Shown in pieces: positions 1-9,622 of a stretch of DNA of 64,000 nucleotides. A program made the translations under genes and the position numbers. Origin of the DNA: Streptomyces sp. VRA16 Mangrove soil. GTDB taxonomy: Bacteria; Actinomycetota; Actinomycetes; Streptomycetales; Streptomycetaceae. Position 1 is the stretch's first letter. Each line of letters opens with the position of its first letter. The stretch covers positions 62,001 to 126,000 of the forward strand of contig NZ_JAFVLN010000005.1 of NCBI RefSeq assembly GCF_017377775.1, in the 5' to 3' direction. The notes beneath the pieces are model-generated. The model was not told the origin of the DNA. It was given only the letters and a program-made list of their open reading frames with translations, and did not search any database.

Positions 1-9
1 GGCCAGGAG

Positions 10-1683
10 TCAGTCGACGGTGACGACGACGGAGTGCCAGCCGGAGGCGCCGTCTGGGATGGTCGGGGTGCGCTTCTCGGTCTGGGTCTCGCCCGTCCGG
101 TCCGTGGCCCGCACGGTCAGGGTGTGGCCGCCCTTGGTGGCGTCCCAGGGGTAGGACCACTGCCGCCAGGTGTCCCGGGTGTCCTCGGTGGCGAGCCGTG
201 CTTCTTCCCAGGGCCCGTCGTCGACCCGGATCTCGACCTTGTCGATGCCGCGGTGCTGGGCCCAGGCGACACCGGCGACCATGACTGTGCCGGCCTTCGG
301 GCGGGCGAACGGCTTGGGCGTATCGATGCGCGACTCGGTCTTGATCGGCGCCTTCTGCGCCCAGTCCCGCTTGACCCAGTACGAGTCGTAGGCGTCGAAC
401 GTGGTCAGCTCGATGTCCTGGATCCACTTGCAGGCCGACACGTAGCCGTACAGTCCCGGGACGACCATGCGGACCGGGAAGCCGTGCTCGAACGGCAGCG
501 GCTGGCCGTTCATGCCGACGGCGAGCATCGCGTCGCGGCCGTCCATCACGTCCTCGACGGGGCTGCCGATGGTCATGCCGTCCACCGACCGCGCCACCAG
601 TTGGTCGGCGGGCCCGCCCTTCGACGGCGGTTTCACCCCGCACTGCTTGAGCAGGTCGGTCAGGCGGACGCCGATCCAGCGAGCGTTGCCGACGTAGGGG
701 CCGCCGACCTCGTTGGAGACGCAGGTCAGGGTGATGTTGCGTTCGATGAGCGGCATCTTCAGCAAGTCGTCGAAGGAGACGGTCAGTTCGCGCTCGACGC
801 CCTTGCCGTGGATACGCAGCTTCCAACTGGTGGCGTCGACCTTGGGGACAACCAGGGCGGTGTCGACGCGGTAGAAGTCATCGTTGGGCGTCATGAACGG
901 GCTGATGTCCTTGATCCGCAGGGCTGCCCCGCGCGGTACCGGGGCCGCCTTCGACGCCGGGGCGGGAATCACCACGTCCTTCCGGGAGGCGACGGCGTTC
1001 TGGCCCTGCGAGCCGTTCAGCGCCCGGCCCGCGAGCCCGGCACCGGTGGAAGCCGCTGCCGCGGCGGTCGCGGCCAGGATGAACCCGCGCCGGTCCCACC
1101 CCGACCCGCCTGAGCCGTCGGCGTCATGTGCGGGGGCTGTGTCATCCAGTGCCTGCGCCGCGCCGTCATCCGAGACCGAGCCTCGAGAGGCAGAGGTCTG
1201 GCCGGTGACGTCCCCGGCGCGTCCAAGGCGCCCGATCAAGTAGTAGAGCAGGCAGGCGCCGACGATGGCGCCGACGGCGGAGGGCAGCGCGTCCGTGACG
1301 CTGGTGGAGTCGGGCCTGCTGGTGGCGGCCAGAGCGCCGACGACGCCGAACGCGAGGACACCCAGTGAGCCGATCAGCCGCCACTGTGCGGCGAGGGCCC
1401 CGAGCACCAGGGCGAGCACGGTCAGCACGGCCAGAATGCCCAGCTGCAGCACCAGCTTGTCGTGCGTGCCGAACTGCCGGATCGCCCAGTCCTTGACCGC
1501 CGGAGGGGTGCGGTCGATGGCCGCCCCGCCCACCGCGATGACGGGGCCCGATTCGGGTCGCGCTGCCGCGGAGACCAGCTCGGCGACCGCGATGGCGGCG
1601 TATCCGGCGAGCAGGCCGCTGAGCGCGCCCAAAGAGAAGCGTTTGATGCCGCGCAGCGGCGTGGGGGTCGAGTCGTCGTCCAT
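10..1683 (-). CDS. Membrane-anchored molybdopterin-dependent oxidoreductase (sulfite oxidase fold)
   Basis: 557 aa from ATG at 1683. An upstream extension in frame is possible, but MDDDSTPTP followed at once by a hydrophobic segment looks like the true N terminus. About four membrane helices fill residues 18-150. A linker follows, then an RRGF-type segment with a hydrophobic stretch near residue 193 that could be a Tat-like or anchor sequence. The C-terminal half has the sulfite-oxidase/YedY fold: the conserved TCVSNE, whose Cys ligates Mo-molybdopterin, is near residue 320, followed by a Mo-co dimerisation-type beta domain. The active domain is probably extracytoplasmic. The family oxidises or reduces small oxyanions or sulfoxides, but the substrate cannot be read here. 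No haem domain is seen. Confidence 0.88.
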   Translation of the reverse strand: MDDDSTPTPLRGIKRFSLGALSGLLAGYAAIAVAELVSAAARPESGPVIAVGGAAIDRTPPAVKDWAIRQFGTHDKLVLQLGILAVLTVLALVLGALAAQWRLIGSLGVLAFGVVGALAATSRPDSTSVTDALPSAVGAIVGACLLYYLIGRLGRAGDVTGQTSASRGSVSDDGAAQALDDTAPAHDADGSGGSGWDRRGFILAATAAAAASTGAGLAGRALNGSQGQNAVASRKDVVIPAPASKAAPVPRGAALRIKDISPFMTPNDDFYRVDTALVVPKVDATSWKLRIHGKGVERELTVSFDDLLKMPLIERNITLTCVSNEVGGPYVGNARWIGVRLTDLLKQCGVKPPSKGGPADQLVARSVDGMTIGSPVEDVMDGRDAMLAVGMNGQPLPFEHGFPVRMVVPGLYGYVSACKWIQDIELTTFDAYDSYWVKRDWAQKAPIKTESRIDTPKPFARPKAGTVMVAGVAWAQHRGIDKVEIRVDDGPWEEARLATEDTRDTWRQWSYPWDATKGGHTLTVRATDRTGETQTEKRTPTIPDGASGWHSVVVTVD

Positions 1684-1973
1684 GTCAGGGAATCCGTCCT
1701 TGCGCTGCGCTTGGATTGGTCGTTCACGCCATCGAGGGATGCAGGGGCATGCGGCAGCAGTAGCAGGCAAAGCAGCCCGGTCCCTGGTGGCGGCGCCGCC
1801 GTGCTGCCGGTATTCCACGGTCTGGAAGGCAGCATGGGCGGCGAAAGAGTGACGGCTTGTGCGAAGACCAAGCCGCGGAGCACGGGCCGCCGGATGACCG
1901 GAGGGCACACGGACCCACACACGACAGAGCAATCGTCAAGGCTTGTGGATTGGGTCGTCTGGTTTGCGGTGCG

Positions 1974-2579
1974 TCACTTCGCTTCTGGCCATGAGGGGCA
2001 GCGCCAGGTGGAGCCGTCCCACTCGATGAGGAAGGGCTGCGCGTGAGGCAGGGGCGTGCCCCAGACCGCGGCTCCGAGGGTGCAGAGCCGGCCGAGCGCG
2101 ACCGTGAGGCTGGCGACGTGGCCGATGACGGCGACGGTCTCGCCCTGGTGCTGCTCGGCGATCGCCTGGAACACCTTGCCCATGCGGGCCGTGACCGCGA
2201 AGCCGGTTTCACCGTCCGCGACCTGCTGTGTCAGGTCGTTGTCGACCACCCAGGAACGAAGCACGTCGGCGGTCTGCCGGCGAACGTCCGGATCGCTACT
2301 TCCCTCGTGCCTACCGATGCCGACCTCCACGAGGTCGGGCAGGGCCCGGACGTCAACGCGGGCTGCAGTGGCCAGCGGCTTAGCAGTCTGCCGTGCGCGC
2401 AAAGCCGAGCTGGAGTAGACCGCACCGATCCGCTCGCCGGCGAGAGTCCGGGCCGCGAGAGCGGCCTGCTCATGGCCCCGCTCGGTCAGTGGAGCGCTCG
2501 GCACGGCCCCGGCGACGTTGTCCGTGACGTTCTGCGACTCGCCGTGGCGAAAGCACCACACCCGGACCCGCACGCTCAT
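1974..2579 (-). CDS. Histidine phosphatase family protein (phosphoglycerate mutase-like)
   Basis: 201 aa. The phosphohistidine motif RHGES is at residues 11-15. The second catalytic histidine is in VAVIGHVASL near residue 154. Family members dephosphorylate small metabolites or nucleotides, or act as mutases; the substrate is not inferable. The gene starts at 2579 and overlaps the 3' end of the neighbouring IS256 transposase relic by 4 bp. The relic may therefore have landed just upstream and replaced the native promoter. The reading frame looks intact. Confidence 0.85.
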   Translation of the reverse strand: MSVRVRVWCFRHGESQNVTDNVAGAVPSAPLTERGHEQAALAARTLAGERIGAVYSSSALRARQTAKPLATAARVDVRALPDLVEVGIGRHEGSSDPDVRRQTADVLRSWVVDNDLTQQVADGETGFAVTARMGKVFQAIAEQHQGETVAVIGHVASLTVALGRLCTLGAAVWGTPLPHAQPFLIEWDGSTWRCPSWPEAK

Positions 2580-3044
2580 GCCGCCAGTTCCTCTCGCTCG
2601 ACCAGGACGCCGTTCTCACACTTCGCACCGGCCCGGACCAGGGGGACGAAATGGGCTCCGGTGGCACGCGCCCAGCTTGAACACCATCGCCAGGGCCGCA
2701 AAGGGGCTGCCCGCGCCCCGGGTGACGTTCGTCCGCAGCTTGACAGTGGAGAACGTGGACTCGATGGGGTCGGTGGTCCGCAGGTGGACCCAATGCTCGG
2801 CCGGGAAGTCGTAAAACGACGGCAACTCGTCCTGGTCATCGGTGATCTTCGCGACCGCCTTGGGCCACTTCGCACCGTAGAGGCGGGATAACTTTTCGAC
2901 CGCCCGCTCGGCGCGGCTGCGGCTTTCGGCGTTGCAGATCTCCTGCAGCGCCTTCGCCGCGCCCGGCTGTGCGGATTCAAGCAGTGGCGCGGCCTGGCCA
3001 TGCGAACCGACAAGCTCGCCCTCGCGTACCGGGCCGCATTCCAT
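2576..3044 (-). pseudogene. IS256-family transposase, C-terminal relic with frameshifts
   Basis: The frame from 3044 carries the typical IS256 C-terminal segment: YGAKWPKAVAKITDD, then FPAEHWVHLRTTDPIEST, then KLRTNVTRGAGS, ending in MVFKLG. The remaining conserved tail (VPLVRAGAKCENGVLVERE) lies in another frame ending at 2576, so at least one frameshift separates them. The first two DDE catalytic residues and the N-terminal half are missing. This is dead transposon DNA. The neighbouring phosphatase and SUKH genes show the region has been an insertion target. Confidence 0.85.
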
Positions 3045-3094
3045 CTCGCGAGCATCCTCATCCGGGCACGAAGGCGATCAACAAGACATAGGAC

Positions 3095-3516
3095 TCACTC
3101 CCACCAGTCGAGGTCTCCGCTGCTGTCGACCGTGGGGGCGGTCACCGCGCCGAACCAAGTTGACTGGCCGTGATGTTCCATGGCTTCCGCCACTTCGTGG
3201 AGCCATGAACCCAGGCTGGGCCACCCCAGATGATCTCCGACACCGAATACAGCCTTCGGCAGGGGAGCACACCCAGCAGGGACGTATCTCCGTCGTGGCA
3301 CCGCAGCGACTCGCAGAGATCTACGGGAAGCGGGAACCCCAAGCGTTCCTCGGCTTCCTGAATGGACTGCCACGAAGCCGGGGGCCCGAGGTCTGCTAGA
3401 GCCTTCGACGCATGCCGGGACAACCAGGCGTCGATGCGGCGCCAGGACGTCGCGACCGGGGGCACGACAGGATCTATGCCTCGGCGAGGAGGTCGCATCA
3501 TCATGCGGAACATCAT
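3095..3516 (-). pseudogene. SMI1/KNR4 (SUKH) family protein, frameshifted
   Basis: The N-terminal part reads in one frame: WRRIDAWL near residue 26, then SWQSIQEAEERLGFPLPVDL and CHDGDTSLL, ending at SVSEIIWG. The family continuation (WPSLGSWLHEVAEAM, ending SSGDLDWWE at 3095) reads in the next frame. The shift is at a G-rich run near 3215-3225 and could be real decay or a sequencing indel. SUKH proteins are frequent immunity partners of polymorphic toxins. No toxin gene lies next to it, only an IS256 relic, so it may be an orphan immunity gene. Confidence 0.75.
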
Positions 3517-3606
3517 CCATCGAGGCTCACTCGGTCAACCACGCGGAACCGCACACCCACCTCCGTCTCACCGAGCGCAGTCAAAGAGGCAGGCCCTAGC
3601 TGGTCG

Positions 3607-4632
3607 CTACGACATCAACTCGATGTGCGGGTGCTCGGGCTCCGCCGGGCAGACGAACAAGTGCTGCCGGTAACCACGACCTATCTGGACACCGGTCGCG
3701 TTGTAGCCGCGGTGGCCGGGGTACGGTCCAGCACCTGGGTGGGGGTGCGGAGACCAGCTGTTCCCGGCGTCGTCCCCTTCCTCGAACGTGGCGACGGTCA
3801 TCAGGACCTGCATGCCGGTGCCGCACTCGGAGCAGGGCTGCGGGCTGGGGTCGGTGGAGTTCCAGGCGGGCCAGCCGCCCACCTTCCAGCCAGGTGCGTT
3901 GGACAGCACACAGTCGTAGTACGTGTCCGGGTCCATGTCTTCCTCTGCGGCCTGCGGCACACTCCACTGCTTGAGCTGCTCCCGCAGCTCTTCGCTCAAC
4001 TCCAGATGGTCGGGGTACTCGGTGATCTGCTCCGGTTCGAGCGCACACGGATCCGGCAGATAGCCACCGAACTGCACCGCGGGCGGCTCGGGGGGCGTGT
4101 CGAGAATGTCGGTGACGGCGGCTGCCGACCGCCAGAAGAGCAGGGTCCTGGGCATGATCGGATGATCGAAGGGGCACCACAGAACCTGCAGCAGGTCCTT
4201 GCCCTCCGGCGGGCTCAGATCGGGCACATCCCTTACGTACAGCTGCGCGACGGGCAGCATCGCTAGGGGGCCGTCGTACGCCCGGACAGCCAGCCTCACC
4301 GGATACGTCCGAGGTGGCCGGATCCGCTCGAGAGTCTCCCGTTCCTCCGGAGTCAGGTCTCGGCCGTGCGAGGCGGCGAAGATACGTCGCTGCAGCCGCA
4401 GATCCGCCGGGGACTGGGCTGGGTTGATGCCATCCACCACATGCGGTTCCTCGCAGTGCGGCCACGGCTCCTCAGCGGGCCACAGCAGCGGCCCGCCGAT
4501 CGAGCTGTCGTGCCACGTCGGCGCCCCAGGGCGGGGGTGCAGGCGGGTCGCCGTGCGGGCCAGCGGAGCCAGTTGGGGAAAGACGGCGGCAACGTCGATC
4601 GGCCGTGGCGGAGTGACAGGAGTGACATTCAT
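3607..4632 (-). CDS. DUF1963-like protein of unknown function
   Basis: 341 aa from ATG 4632 (MNVTPVTPPRPIDVAAVF). The frame is open further upstream, but the conserved part begins here. Visible landmarks are a GGPLLWPAEEPWPHC block near residue 45 and a YVRDVPDL block. A C-terminal CSECGTGM pair of cysteines precedes TVATFEEGDD, and CPAEPEHPHIELMS closes the protein. The arrangement resembles DUF1963-type proteins common in Streptomyces. Function is unknown. No membrane segment or signal peptide is visible. It stands alone, with about 270 bp of featureless DNA upstream. Confidence 0.65.
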   Translation of the reverse strand: MNVTPVTPPRPIDVAAVFPQLAPLARTATRLHPRPGAPTWHDSSIGGPLLWPAEEPWPHCEEPHVVDGINPAQSPADLRLQRRIFAASHGRDLTPEERETLERIRPPRTYPVRLAVRAYDGPLAMLPVAQLYVRDVPDLSPPEGKDLLQVLWCPFDHPIMPRTLLFWRSAAAVTDILDTPPEPPAVQFGGYLPDPCALEPEQITEYPDHLELSEELREQLKQWSVPQAAEEDMDPDTYYDCVLSNAPGWKVGGWPAWNSTDPSPQPCSECGTGMQVLMTVATFEEGDDAGNSWSPHPHPGAGPYPGHRGYNATGVQIGRGYRQHLFVCPAEPEHPHIELMS

Positions 4633-4905
4633 GGCCGCAATCTTGCCAATCGCCCCTGACAACGGCCCTCGTGACCGCCCCACGAAGAGTTCCGGCACGG
4701 GCGCCACTCGGGAGAGCGCACCGCCGATCCGTTGCCATTCGCAGTCCTCGATCATTGGCTGCGGGCCCCCAAGGCTCCACACGGTGATCCACAGGAATTG
4801 ACAATTGCTCCACCGCCGAGACACCGCCTGGGAAGGGCTACCGCACCGCCGGCCGCGTCCCCAACCTCTCGGATCAGTGCAGCTGGGGATCGCCGGCCTG
4901 AAGAG

Positions 4906-5997
4906 TCAGGTGCGCGCCTTGCCGAAGTACATGAGCTCCCACAGGGCCTCGTCGGTGTAGTCCTCCACGCGCTTCTCGCCCTGGTAGCGCTCGATGCGCA
5001 CCTCTCCGGTGAAGCGCAGGTAGGCGCCGTCGAACCCGGCCAGCTTGGCCGCCACCTTCTTGGGGCCCTTGATGTCGTCCGCCATCCTCGTTGCGGCGAT
5101 GTCGGTGTGGCGGGTCCAGGTGACGAGGTAGCGCTCATCGCCGTCGGTGTAGGTGTAGCGGGTGACGTTGCCGACGGGCTTGCCGGTGACGGAGTCGGTG
5201 TAGGAGCCCAGTTCCTCGAAGGTGATCTTGTTGCTGTCGTCCGCGACCAGCTTGCCGTCACGGGCCAGCATGAAAATGGGCATCTCGGCGTAGCCGTACG
5301 CCTTCTCTGCGGTGATGTACGAGGCGATCACGGAGTAGGGGCCGGCTGCGCCGCGCGCCCAGTACCAGTGGTGCATGAGCTTGAGCATCGGGGCGTTGCC
5401 CCAGTTGTGATCGTGATAGCCGACGCCCGTGGTCGTGCTGGTGCGACCGTTGGCGCTGTAGGTCGCCTCCACGTGCCCTTGCGGCACCGACGGCAGCCAC
5501 GCGAAGTACTCCTCACCCTGCTCCCCGAACACGAAATGCCCAGTCTGCGGGCGCCAGGCGGGAACCTGGCCGGTCAGGGTGACGTCGAAGGAGATCCCTT
5601 CCGCGTCGCCGCGGATGGTGTAGGTGTGCAGGTCGCCCGTGAAGACGTTGTCTCCGATCCGCACATCGCAGCCTTCGGTCGAGGCTGTGAAGGTACGTGG
5701 GTCGAACTCGACGAGACGGTCTTCCTGGGAGCCGTCGGGCAGCGTCAGGTCGATCCGGATGGCCGGAGTCACGGGCCTGTTGATGTCGCTGAACTCTTTG
5801 GTGAAGAAGACCACGACGAGTTTGGCGCCGTCATCCAGGTGCGCATCGAAGTACCACCATTCGTAGGTGCCCGCTGAACCGTCGGTGCGCAGTCCGTCCT
5901 CCCACGGCTTGATCGCCTGCTCCTCGATTCCGAAGCGGGCATAGTCCTCGGGCGTGCCAGCCGTGCGGGCGCTGGTGGCGATTTGGTTGCGGGACAT
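4906..5997 (-). CDS. CrtC/AttH-like lipocalin-fold protein (possible hydratase or isomerase)
   Basis: 363 aa from ATG 5997, with an AAAGGGAG ribosome-binding site about 8 bases upstream. The N-terminal GTYEWWYFDAHLDDG motif, the central TGVGYHDHNWGN motif and the two-lobe beta-rich sequence match the CrtC/AttH family (hydroxyneurosporene synthase-like, lipocalin-like domains). Members hydrate carotenoids or modify small hydrophobic metabolites. No carotenoid genes are nearby, so the substrate is unknown. It is divergent from the aromatic-catabolism-like operon at 6410, with which it shares a 412-bp intergenic region, so the two may be linked in function. Confidence 0.75.
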   Translation of the reverse strand: MSRNQIATSARTAGTPEDYARFGIEEQAIKPWEDGLRTDGSAGTYEWWYFDAHLDDGAKLVVVFFTKEFSDINRPVTPAIRIDLTLPDGSQEDRLVEFDPRTFTASTEGCDVRIGDNVFTGDLHTYTIRGDAEGISFDVTLTGQVPAWRPQTGHFVFGEQGEEYFAWLPSVPQGHVEATYSANGRTSTTTGVGYHDHNWGNAPMLKLMHHWYWARGAAGPYSVIASYITAEKAYGYAEMPIFMLARDGKLVADDSNKITFEELGSYTDSVTGKPVGNVTRYTYTDGDERYLVTWTRHTDIAATRMADDIKGPKKVAAKLAGFDGAYLRFTGEVRIERYQGEKRVEDYTDEALWELMYFGKART

Positions 5998-6409
5998 GGT
6001 TGTTTCTCCCTTTCGGTGTGGCACTGACCGGGGCGGCGGGAGGCCATGTGCCCGGGTGACCGGTCTCTTCGTCGGAGCCCTGACGCCGTGGGCTTTTATT
6101 TACCATTCGGACATTTTTTCACCTCTTCAGGTTGCCCCTTATGTCGTAATTGCGCAACTCGGGCGACCGGAAGGGCGGCAATCCCCCTGCCGGCGGGACT
6201 CAATAGGCCGACTCGACCGCACGCCCGGGCGGCGGAGCCGTGTGCTGAACGGGCTCTGCCACCCCTTGAATCACCATTGACAGATGGGAATATCAAGTTT
6301 GATGATCTCATCAACTTTAGTTGCGTTGCCCTCTCGCAACCAGGCCGAGCGTGCCCGCCGTCCGACGCCGCCCCGGAACGCATGAGGGGCCTTACAGGCA
6401 GGAGCCGTG
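5998..6409. promoter_or_regulatory. Divergent intergenic region between the CrtC-like gene and the catabolic operon
   Basis: No gene of its own was found here. The left half holds an AT-rich stretch around 6093-6125 (ttttatttaccattcgg) that is unusual for this DNA and could be the promoter of the leftward CrtC-like gene. The right half holds a TTGACA-like box and a near-palindromic operator at 6275-6320, described separately. A ribosome-binding site (GGAG, 6401-6404) precedes the rightward gene. Confidence 0.5.
6275..6320 (+). promoter_or_regulatory. Promoter/operator module A (partner of 18234-18279)
   Basis: CATTGACA at 6275-6282 gives a perfect -35-like TTGACA. It is followed by an imperfect palindrome, AAGTTTGATGA-TC-TCATCAACTTT (6295-6318). 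By eye, 37 of 46 positions match a block upstream of the beta-mannosidase gene, with identical spacing and the same orientation relative to the downstream gene. It lies about 90 bp before the FAA-hydrolase gene. A shared repressor is inferred. The TetR gene closing the operon is one candidate. Confidence 0.6.
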
Positions 6410-7363
6410 ATGAGTGCAGCTGTAGTGCGTACGGGAAAAGCCTGGTGGGTGCAGCGTCCCGATCAGCGGGTGCGCAGGATCGACACCGACGCGGGCACGA
6501 CAGCCGAACTGCTGGCCGACCGGAAGTCGGTGGAGAAGGCCGCTGCGGCGTCTGGCGGCTGGCAGGAGCTGGATGAGCGCGAGCTGGTGTCGCCAGTGAC
6601 CACCCCGTGCCGTGTGGTGGCCCAGATGGTGAACTACCGCTCGCACGCCCGCGATTCGGGCTTCGATCCTGACCTGGTGCCCACGACGTTCTTCCGTAAG
6701 GCGTCCGGATCGGTGACCGGCCCCTGTGCCGATGTGGAGCGCCCGGCGCACGTGCGGCTGCTCGACTACGAAGTCGAGCTCGGACTCGTCTTCGGCTCCG
6801 AGCTGGAGCTGGGCGCCGACGTCACCACGGAGAGGCTGCCGCACTACGTGGCCGCCCTGGTGGTGGCGAACGACTTCAGCGCCCGCGACGTACAGCTGCC
6901 CAAGACGCAGTTCTATGAGAGCAAGTCGTATCCGACCTTCACCCCGCTGGGGCCGCGGCTGGTGCTGGTGGACAGTGCCGACCTCGCCCGCCTTGAGCGG
7001 CTGCGGCTGGTGTGCGAGGTCAATGGGCAGGTACGGCAGGACAGTACGGCCGCTGACATGATCACGCGTCCGGACAAGGCGCTCACCGTGTTGGCCCGGT
7101 TCCAGACCATGCAGCCCGGGGATGTGCTGCTGACCGGCACCCCTGGGGGCACGGCCCTGCGCTCGCCGGGCAGGGTGACCGAGTTCCTCGGGTCACTGCT
7201 GCCCACCCGCCGCAAGTGGGAGATCTTCTTTGCCCGGCAGGCCAAGAACCCTGCCTATCTGCAACCCGGTGACGTGGTCACCTCGCGTATCGCCAGCCTG
7301 GATGGCGGCCTCGACCTGGGCCTCCAGCGGACCACGGTGCGCAACGCCCGGACGTCGTCATGA
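6410..7363 (+). CDS. Fumarylacetoacetate hydrolase (FAH) family protein
   Basis: 317 aa from ATG 6410 (GGAG six bases upstream); a GTG directly before it is the alternative start. FAH-fold signatures are LDYEVELGLVFG (acidic metal ligands, near residue 120), VANDFSARDVQ, TFTPLGPRL and GDVLLTGTPGG. The family cleaves C-C bonds or hydrates/decarboxylates oxo-acids late in aromatic ring-cleavage pathways. It is the first gene of a five-gene rightward set. Its TGA overlaps the next ATG, so the two are translationally coupled. With an extradiol dioxygenase and a flavin hydroxylase downstream, it probably acts on a ring-cleavage product. Confidence 0.85.
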   Translation: MSAAVVRTGKAWWVQRPDQRVRRIDTDAGTTAELLADRKSVEKAAAASGGWQELDERELVSPVTTPCRVVAQMVNYRSHARDSGFDPDLVPTTFFRKASGSVTGPCADVERPAHVRLLDYEVELGLVFGSELELGADVTTERLPHYVAALVVANDFSARDVQLPKTQFYESKSYPTFTPLGPRLVLVDSADLARLERLRLVCEVNGQVRQDSTAADMITRPDKALTVLARFQTMQPGDVLLTGTPGGTALRSPGRVTEFLGSLLPTRRKWEIFFARQAKNPAYLQPGDVVTSRIASLDGGLDLGLQRTTVRNARTSS

Positions 7364-8448
7364 CCGGCGTCACCAACACTGCGCTGTGGCCTGCCAGTTA
7401 CGACAACCCCGCCGATCTTGCCGATGTCGAAGCGGTGCCGCTGGACGCACGGGCGTCGCCCGCGTCCACGTACGCGGTGCTCCGGAGGGCTGCCGAGTTG
7501 TGGCCGGAGCAGCCGGCGTTGACGGTGCTGCCCCGTGCCGCACAGTGGCGTGAGGGATCGACCCGGACGTTCGCGCAGTTGCGGGACGAGGTGCACCGCC
7601 TGGCACACCAGTTCCGCACCCAGGGTGCGGGCAAGGGCCGGGCCGTCGGGTTGCTGTCGCCCCATACCGCCGACCTTCCGGCGGCGGTCGGCCGGCGGCT
7701 GCCGTACCAGCAGGCCAAGAGCGTGCGCGTCGATGACGACGGCACCTGGCACGATCTGCCGCCCGGCGAGGTCGGAGACCTCGCTCTGCGCGGACCAACG
7801 GTGTTCGCCGGCTACGTCACCGGCCAGGGGTCGGCCGGGCCTGTCCTGGACGACCTGGGCGCGGTGCGCGACGGCTGGCTGGCTACCGGTGACCTCGCGC
7901 GCGTCGACGCCGACGGGTTCATCCATCTCACCGGGCGGGCCAAAGACCTCATCATCCGCGGCGGCCACAACATCGATCCAGCCGTCATCGAGGACGCCCT
8001 CCTGCAGCACCCCCAGGTCAGCGGCGCCAGTGCGGCCGGCCGGCCCGACCGGCACGCCGGTGAGGTGCCCGTCGCGTACGTCACCCTCGCCCCGGGCGCC
8101 TCCGTCTCCCCGGCTGAACTGATTGCCCATTGCCACCAGTTGATCCACGAGCCGGCCGCGGTGCCGAAGGACATCACCATCGTGGAGACGCTGCCGCTCA
8201 CCGACGTCGTCAAGCCGACCAAGATTCCGCTGCGGCTCAGGGCGCTGCAGGACGTGGTGCTCGCCGAGCTCGCCACCGCCGAAGTGCCCGCGGACGTCGG
8301 TGAAGTGGACTGCGTCCTGGCGGACGACGGGCTCACCGTCCGTGTCCCGTATGCCGCCGATCCTTCCGCACGCGCCGGCATCGCGGCCGTCCTCGATCGC
8401 TACGCGTTCCACTGGGAGTTCACGCCGGCCGGTGCCCCGACCGCCTGA
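7360..8448 (+). pseudogene. AMP-forming acyl-CoA synthetase with a large in-frame internal deletion
   Basis: 362 aa. The N terminus (AAELWPEQPALTVL, TRTFAQLRDEVHRLA, GAGKGRAVGLLSPHTADLPAA) is followed directly by the C-terminal part (GEVGDLALRGPTVFAGY, DGWLATGDLARVDADGF, GRAKDLIIRGGHNIDP). Family members are usually above 550-600 aa. The intervening segment, with the P-loop-like YTSGTTGxPK motif and the substrate pocket, is missing. The junction is near 7680 and keeps frame. ATP-dependent acyl activation is therefore unlikely, yet both overlapping starts and stops remain, so the operon can still be translated. I annotate it as a probable inactive remnant. Confidence 0.75.
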
Positions 8449-8479
8449 CCTCCCCTCGCCTGCACGGATGGAGTCCTCC

Positions 8480-9622
8480 ATGACCTCCTTGTCCCTCCCC
8501 CATGGGCACGATCCTCACCAAGGCCTGCACAGCGAGGACGGCGCCCTGCACGGCGAACATCCAGGCCGCGCCCCGCAGCCGATCATCAAGGTCACCGACC
8601 TGGCCTGGCTGGAGTTCGTCAAACCCGACCTGGGCCGCGCCGAGGCCTTCGCCCGTGACTTCGGCTTCCAGGTGGCCGCCCGCACCGCCAACGCCCTGTA
8701 CCTGCGCGGCACCCACGCCGGCACGCACTGCCTCGTCGTACGCAAGGGGCGCGCCTCCCGATTTTTGGGGCCGGTCTTCCAAGCCGCCGCCCGCAACGAC
8801 CTCAACCGTCTCGCCGACGCCACCGGCCGGAGGGTTCATCGGCTGGATGACGAGTACGGCGGCGGGTTCGCGGCCGACCTCCTGGACCCTGCCGGCCTGC
8901 CGGTGCGTGTGGTCCACTCGGTCACTGAACATCCGTCGCTGCACGGCCAGGAACCCCTGCTCCTCAACACCGGCACTACAGCTCCCCGTGTCAACCAGGC
9001 CCAGCGTCCCGCGGTGGAACCTGCCCGTATCGAACGCCTGGGGCATGTGGTGCTGTCCACGCGCACCTTCCGCCGCACGCTGGACTGGTACCTGCACCAC
9101 TTCGGCATGATCGTCAGTGACTTCCTGTACCTCGACGGCCAGCGCGAGCGCGGCCCGACGATGGCCTTCATCCGCTGCGACCGCGGCAGCGAGGCGACCG
9201 ATCACCACACCCTCGCCCTGCACCTGGGCCCGGAGACCGGCTACGTCCACTCCGCCTACCAGGTCGCCGACTTGGATGCGCTCGCCGCCGGCGGCACCTA
9301 TCTCGCCCAGCGCGGCTACCGCCGGTCCTGGGGCATCGGCCGCCACATCCAGGGCAGCCAGATCTTCGACTACTGGCGTGATCCCGACCGTTTCCTGGTC
9401 GAGCACTTCACGGACGGCGACCTCTTCGATCACACCGTCGCCCCCGGCTGGGCTGCCATGTCCGCCTCCGGGCTCGCCCAGTGGGGGCCGCCCGCCACAC
9501 GCGACTTCCTGGGCGCCGCCCCCTCACCGGCCCTGCTGCGCACGGTGGTTCAAGCATTGCGTGAGGACAACGAACTCGACCCCGCCCGGTTGAGGGCGCT
9601 GATGAAGGCGATGAACTCATGA
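8480..9622 (+). CDS. VOC-family extradiol ring-cleavage dioxygenase (2,3-dihydroxybiphenyl dioxygenase-like)
   Basis: 380 aa from ATG 8480 (GGAG six bases upstream). Two vicinal-oxygen-chelate modules are visible. The N-terminal one starts at IIKVTDLAWLEF. The C-terminal one has candidate Fe(II) ligands in LGHVVLSTR (His), ETGYVHSAYQVADLD (His) and RFLVEHF (Glu), the His-His-Glu set of type I extradiol dioxygenases. It is predicted to open a catechol-type ring next to the diol. It sits between the synthetase remnant and a flavin hydroxylase, and its stop overlaps the hydroxylase ATG. The substrate is probably made by that hydroxylase (inference). Confidence 0.82.
   Translation: MTSLSLPHGHDPHQGLHSEDGALHGEHPGRAPQPIIKVTDLAWLEFVKPDLGRAEAFARDFGFQVAARTANALYLRGTHAGTHCLVVRKGRASRFLGPVFQAAARNDLNRLADATGRRVHRLDDEYGGGFAADLLDPAGLPVRVVHSVTEHPSLHGQEPLLLNTGTTAPRVNQAQRPAVEPARIERLGHVVLSTRTFRRTLDWYLHHFGMIVSDFLYLDGQRERGPTMAFIRCDRGSEATDHHTLALHLGPETGYVHSAYQVADLDALAAGGTYLAQRGYRRSWGIGRHIQGSQIFDYWRDPDRFLVEHFTDGDLFDHTVAPGWAAMSASGLAQWGPPATRDFLGAAPSPALLRTVVQALREDNELDPARLRALMKAMNS

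Noticed and set aside
10..1932. Longer 640-aa version of the molybdopterin protein
   Set aside because: The extra 83 N-terminal residues are Arg/Pro/Ala-rich without family resemblance; the ATG at 1683 precedes a normal membrane segment.
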